DNA of 7,240 nt, taken from assembly GCA_019751475.1 (NCBI GenBank), contig JAIENH010000310.1, positions 1 to 7,240 of the forward strand, given 5' to 3'. The position numbers and the translations under genes are program-made. The notes under the pieces were generated by a model, which had not been told where the DNA came from, did not search any database, and saw only the letters and a list, made by a program, of their open reading frames with translations. How positions within the stretch are numbered: the first letter of the stretch is position 1; each line of letters opens with the position of its first letter. Positions 5,303 to 7,240 of this stretch are shown piece after piece. The DNA comes from Cyclobacteriaceae bacterium. Its GTDB lineage: Bacteria > Bacteroidota > Bacteroidia > Cytophagales > Cyclobacteriaceae.

Positions 5303-6684
5303 ACCATTTTCTCGGGCCGTACCCACTGATCGAATTGCTCAGAGGTCACGAGGCCCAACTCAACGGCAGCTTCGCGCAGTGTTTTGTTTTCTTTGTGCGC
5401 CTTCTTGGCAATCTTGGCGGCATTTTCGTAGCCAATGTGTGTGTTGAGTGACGTGACGAGCATCAGTGAGTTTTCCATGTGTTGCTTGATGATGGGCAGG
5501 TTGGGCTCGATACCCACGGCACACTTGTCCGTAAAGCTTATGCACGCATCGCCAATGAGTCGCGCACTTTGCAACACGTTGGCCGCAATCACAGGCTTGA
5601 ACACGTTGAGTTCGAAGTGACCCATGCTGCCGCCTACGGACACAGCCACATCGTTGCCGATGACCTGGGCGCACACCATCGTAATGGCTTCGGGTTGTGT
5701 GGGGTTCACTTTGCCCGGCATGATAGACGAGCCGGGTTCGTTATCGGGAATGACGATTTCACCAATACCGCTGCGCGGGCCCGAACTCAACATGCGGATG
5801 TCGTTGGCTACTTTCATTAGAGAAACAGCTACGCGCTTCAACGCACCAGATAATTCTACCATCGCATCGTGAGCAGCCAGTGCTTCAAATTTGTTGGGAG
5901 CAGTTACAAAAGGAAGACCTGTAAGCTCAGCAATTTTCTTTGCCACCAACACATCGTAGCCTTTAGGTGTGTTCAATCCCGTGCCAACGGCCGTGCCGCC
6001 CAATGCCAATTCTTTTACTGCTTCCAGCGAATTTTTGATAGCGCGAATGCCGTTGTCGATTTGTTGCACATACCCGCTAAACTCCTGGCCGAGCGTGAGT
6101 GGTGTGGCATCCATAAAATGCGTGCGCCCCGTTTTTACGATCGCCTTGAAGTCAATGGACTTTTTGTGAAGAGTGTCTCGCAGCTTTTGTAATCCCGGCA
6201 ATGTAATTTCTACCACTTGCTTGTAGGCTGCAATGTGCATGGCGGTAGGATACGTATCGTTGCTGCTTTGCGATTTGTTTACATCGTCATTGGGGTGCAA
6301 TACTTTTTTCTCGTCCGTGAGTTTGCCACCGCTCAGCACGTGGGCTCGGTAAGCGATTACTTCGTTGGCGTTCATGTTGCTCTGTGTGCCCGAGCCCGTT
6401 TGCCAAATGACGAGGGGAAACTGGTCATCTAATTTTCCGGCCACAATTTCATCGCACACTTTCGCGATTAAATCTTTTTTATCGGATGCCAATACGCCCA
6501 ACTCGTGGTTGGCCATAGCTGCGGCTTTCTTCAGGTAGCCGAAGGCGTAAATGATTTCTTTGGGCATACTGGCCTCGGGGCCGATTTTAAAGTTGTTGCG
6601 CGAGCGCTCGGTTTGTGCGCCCCAATATTTATCGGCAGGTACCTGCACCTCGCCCATGGTGTCTTTTTCGATGCGGAAGTTCAT
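5299..6684 (-). CDS. fumC: fumarate hydratase, class II
   Basis: A 461-residue class II fumarase, close to the length of E. coli FumC, that converts fumarate to L-malate in the citric acid cycle as a cytoplasmic tetramer without an iron-sulfur cluster. All signature regions are present in order: [14 protein letters not shown] (96-109), [11 protein letters not shown] (140-150) with substrate-binding residues, [11 protein letters not shown] (185-195) with His189 in the place of the catalytic His188 of E. coli, [12 protein letters not shown] (229-240), and the superfamily signature [11 protein letters not shown] (318-328) with the loop serine Ser319. The later [13 protein letters not shown] (352-364) marks fumarases among relatives such as aspartase; aspartase is the main alternative but fits less well. 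It is transcribed alone, with a divergent toxin-antitoxin module upstream and a hairpin element downstream. Heptamer repeats touch both ends of the gene. No defects are seen. Confidence 0.97.
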   Translation of the reverse strand: MNFRIEKDTMGEVQVPADKYWGAQTERSRNNFKIGPEASMPKEIIYAFGYLKKAAAMANHELGVLASDKKDLIAKVCDEIVAGKLDDQFPLVIWQTGSGTQSNMNANEVIAYRAHVLSGGKLTDEKKVLHPNDDVNKSQSSNDTYPTAMHIAAYKQVVEITLPGLQKLRDTLHKKSIDFKAIVKTGRTHFMDATPLTLGQEFSGYVQQIDNGIRAIKNSLEAVKELALGGTAVGTGLNTPKGYDVLVAKKIAELTGLPFVTAPNKFEALAAHDAMVELSGALKRVAVSLMKVANDIRMLSSGPRSGIGEIVIPDNEPGSSIMPGKVNPTQPEAITMVCAQVIGNDVAVSVGGSMGHFELNVFKPVIAANVLQSARLIGDACISFTDKCAVGIEPNLPIIKQHMENSLMLVTSLNTHIGYENAAKIAKKAHKENKTLREAAVELGLVTSEQFDQWVRPEKMV

Positions 6685-6686
6685 AG

Positions 6687-6714
6687 GATTTATGAAGTAT
6701 GATTTTTGATTTAG
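6687..6714 (-). repeat. four degenerate tandem heptamers in the fumC 5' leader
   Basis: Plus-strand units GATTTAT, GAAGTAT, GATTTTT, GATTTAG run without gaps and start three bases upstream of the fumC ATG. Read on the minus strand they are AAATCAA, AAATCAT, ACTTCAT, AAATCCT-like units, the same AAATCAN heptamer as at the gene's other end but inverted. They would form most of the leader if transcription starts at the -7 element at 6722-6729. Confidence 0.55.
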
Positions 6715-6721
6715 AGGAATA

Positions 6722-6729
6722 CAAAAATA
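6722..6729 (-). promoter_or_regulatory. -7 element for fumC
   Basis: On the minus strand TATTTTTG is an exact match to the Bacteroidota -7 consensus TAnnTTTG. It lies 38-45 bp upstream of the fumC ATG, giving a leader of roughly 30 bases that contains the heptamer array. No TTG is seen at the expected -33 distance, which lowers confidence. Confidence 0.5.
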
Positions 6730-6808
6730 GTGTTAAAAGTAATACTTGAGATTTTTTAAATCTTTTATCTCACATTCACTACTAATCTTTTTGAAGACGG
6801 CAACGGAT

Positions 6809-6837
6809 CGTTAACGCGATGGTTTTTCCTATCTTTG
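6809..6837 (+). promoter_or_regulatory. promoter region of the mntA-hepT module
   Basis: TATCTTTG (6830-6837) matches the Bacteroidota -7 consensus exactly and lies 21 bases before the mntA ATG. Where the -33 TTG should be there is only TCG. That place overlaps a perfect 8-bp palindrome CGTTAACG (6809-6816), flanked by ATCG/CGAT half-sites (6807-6820), which could be an operator replacing a strong -33 contact. Confidence 0.5.
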
Positions 6838-6858
6838 CCTACCCGAGAATAATCCAAA

Positions 6859-7146
6859 ATGGAATACATAAAGCTCATTCAAAATTATTTAAAAAATCAA
6901 CCGGTACGCAAAGGTTATTTGTTTGGATCATACGCTCGTGGTGAGCAAAATGATAACAGCGATGTCGATATCCTGGTTGAGCTGGACGAGCATGTGGGGC
7001 TTTACAAATTCGTCTCCATTCAGCTTGGCTTAGAAAGTTTATTGGGTAAAAAAGTTGATCTCATTTCCGAAAAAGGTCTTTCTGCCCGACTGCGTCCTTA
7101 TATTGAAAAAGACAAAAAACTTATTTATGAAAAGTCAGCTGAGTGA
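6859..7146 (+). CDS. mntA: MntA-type nucleotidyltransferase antitoxin
   Basis: A 95-residue minimal nucleotidyltransferase. The nucleotide-binding motif LFGSYARGE (21-29) and the metal-binding pair in SDVDILVE (34-41; Asp35 and Asp37) are intact, with a third acidic residue at Asp67 in KKVDLIS. That is the full active-site set of the family. In characterised MntA-HepT modules the antitoxin inactivates the HepT RNase by adding AMP groups to a tyrosine. The conserved motifs suggest that this copy is active. Its last 20 bases overlap the start of a downstream gene whose N-terminus looks like HepT, which supports the assignment over a general nucleotidyltransferase. Note that in this type the antitoxin comes first and works as an enzyme rather than by binding alone. 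Confidence 0.88.
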   Translation: MEYIKLIQNYLKNQPVRKGYLFGSYARGEQNDNSDVDILVELDEHVGLYKFVSIQLGLESLLGKKVDLISEKGLSARLRPYIEKDKKLIYEKSAE

Positions 7147-7240
7147 CAAGGAGCGGCTTGATCATATTTTGGATGCAATAAATTCAATTGAACAGTTTTG
7201 TACAGGAGTAACACCAGAATCATTTCAAAACAACTATATG
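7127..7240 (+). CDS. hepT: HepT-like toxin (DUF86), cut by the window end
   Basis: An open frame starts at the ATG at 7127 and runs to the window edge without a stop (38 residues). The sequence LSDKERLDHILDAINSIEQF (5-24), followed by TPESFQNNY, has the form of the first helix and loop of HepT/DUF86 toxins, which usually begin with a similar R-L-x-H-I-L-x-A-I-x-x-I-E-x-F pattern. The catalytic Arg-X4-His and the tyrosine target of AMPylation would lie near the C-terminus, outside the window, so whether the toxin is intact cannot be seen. It overlaps the mntA gene by 20 bp in another frame, which is typical of a coupled pair. Confidence 0.75.
   Translation, partial: MKSQLSDKERLDHILDAINSIEQFCTGVTPESFQNNYM

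Noticed and set aside
5076..5451. Open frames on both strands through the GC-rich hairpin element (62 and 105 residues).
   Set aside because: They arise from the palindromic repeat, have low-complexity Ala/Arg/Ser-rich translations, and one runs antisense into fumC.
6749..6763. AGATTT-TTT-AAATCT inverted repeat as a terminator.
   Set aside because: The arms are only six AT-rich bases, and the site lies upstream of both divergent genes, where no transcript needs to end.

Overview
The window looks like chromosomal DNA from a member of the Bacteroidota, probably Cytophagales-like. The evidence is: -7 promoter elements of the type TAnnTTTG, almost no Shine-Dalgarno sequences in front of genes, a lipoprotein with the acidic Cys-Lys-Lys-Asp-Asp start used for surface export in this phylum, and protein sequences that read as Bacteroidota-like. 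This assignment is inference from sequence style, not from a marker gene.

Layout. Everything from about 96 to 6684 is on the minus strand; the last 380 bases run the other way. Read in the direction of transcription, the minus strand carries fumC (6684-5299), then a GC-rich hairpin-forming intergenic element (about 5101-5260), then a ParD-like antitoxin and a RelE/ParE-like toxin (5045-4564). Nine bases later comes a lipoprotein esterase of the PHB-depolymerase/LpqC type (4554-3559), and four bases after that a second probable lipoprotein of the alpha/beta-hydrolase fold (3554-2631). Next is a TetR-family regulator (2583-1993) followed by two cytoplasmic alpha/beta hydrolases (1943-1083 and 1007-96). 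On the plus strand, from 6859, is a MntA-type nucleotidyltransferase antitoxin followed by the start of an overlapping HepT-type toxin, cut off by the window end.

How the parts fit. The clearest regulatory picture is around the TetR gene. The same palindrome, AGATACC-N4-GGTATCT, occurs twice in identical form: once over the regulator's own promoter (2591-2608) and once immediately upstream of the next hydrolase gene (1959-1976). This predicts a small regulon in which the TetR protein represses itself and the hydrolase gene (and perhaps the second hydrolase by read-through) until a ligand, probably related to the hydrolase substrate, appears. Four different alpha/beta-hydrolase-fold proteins lie within 4.5 kb, two in the cytoplasm and two likely membrane-anchored. 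fumC is an ordinary housekeeping gene, but both its ends carry short tandem heptamers (AAATCAN-like) in opposite orientation, and a toxin-antitoxin module lies on each side of it.

Nothing here proves a new system. The best candidates for something undescribed are the TetR/twin-operator/hydrolase regulon, the toxin-antitoxin pair tightly joined to lipoprotein esterase genes, and the heptamer arrays around fumC.
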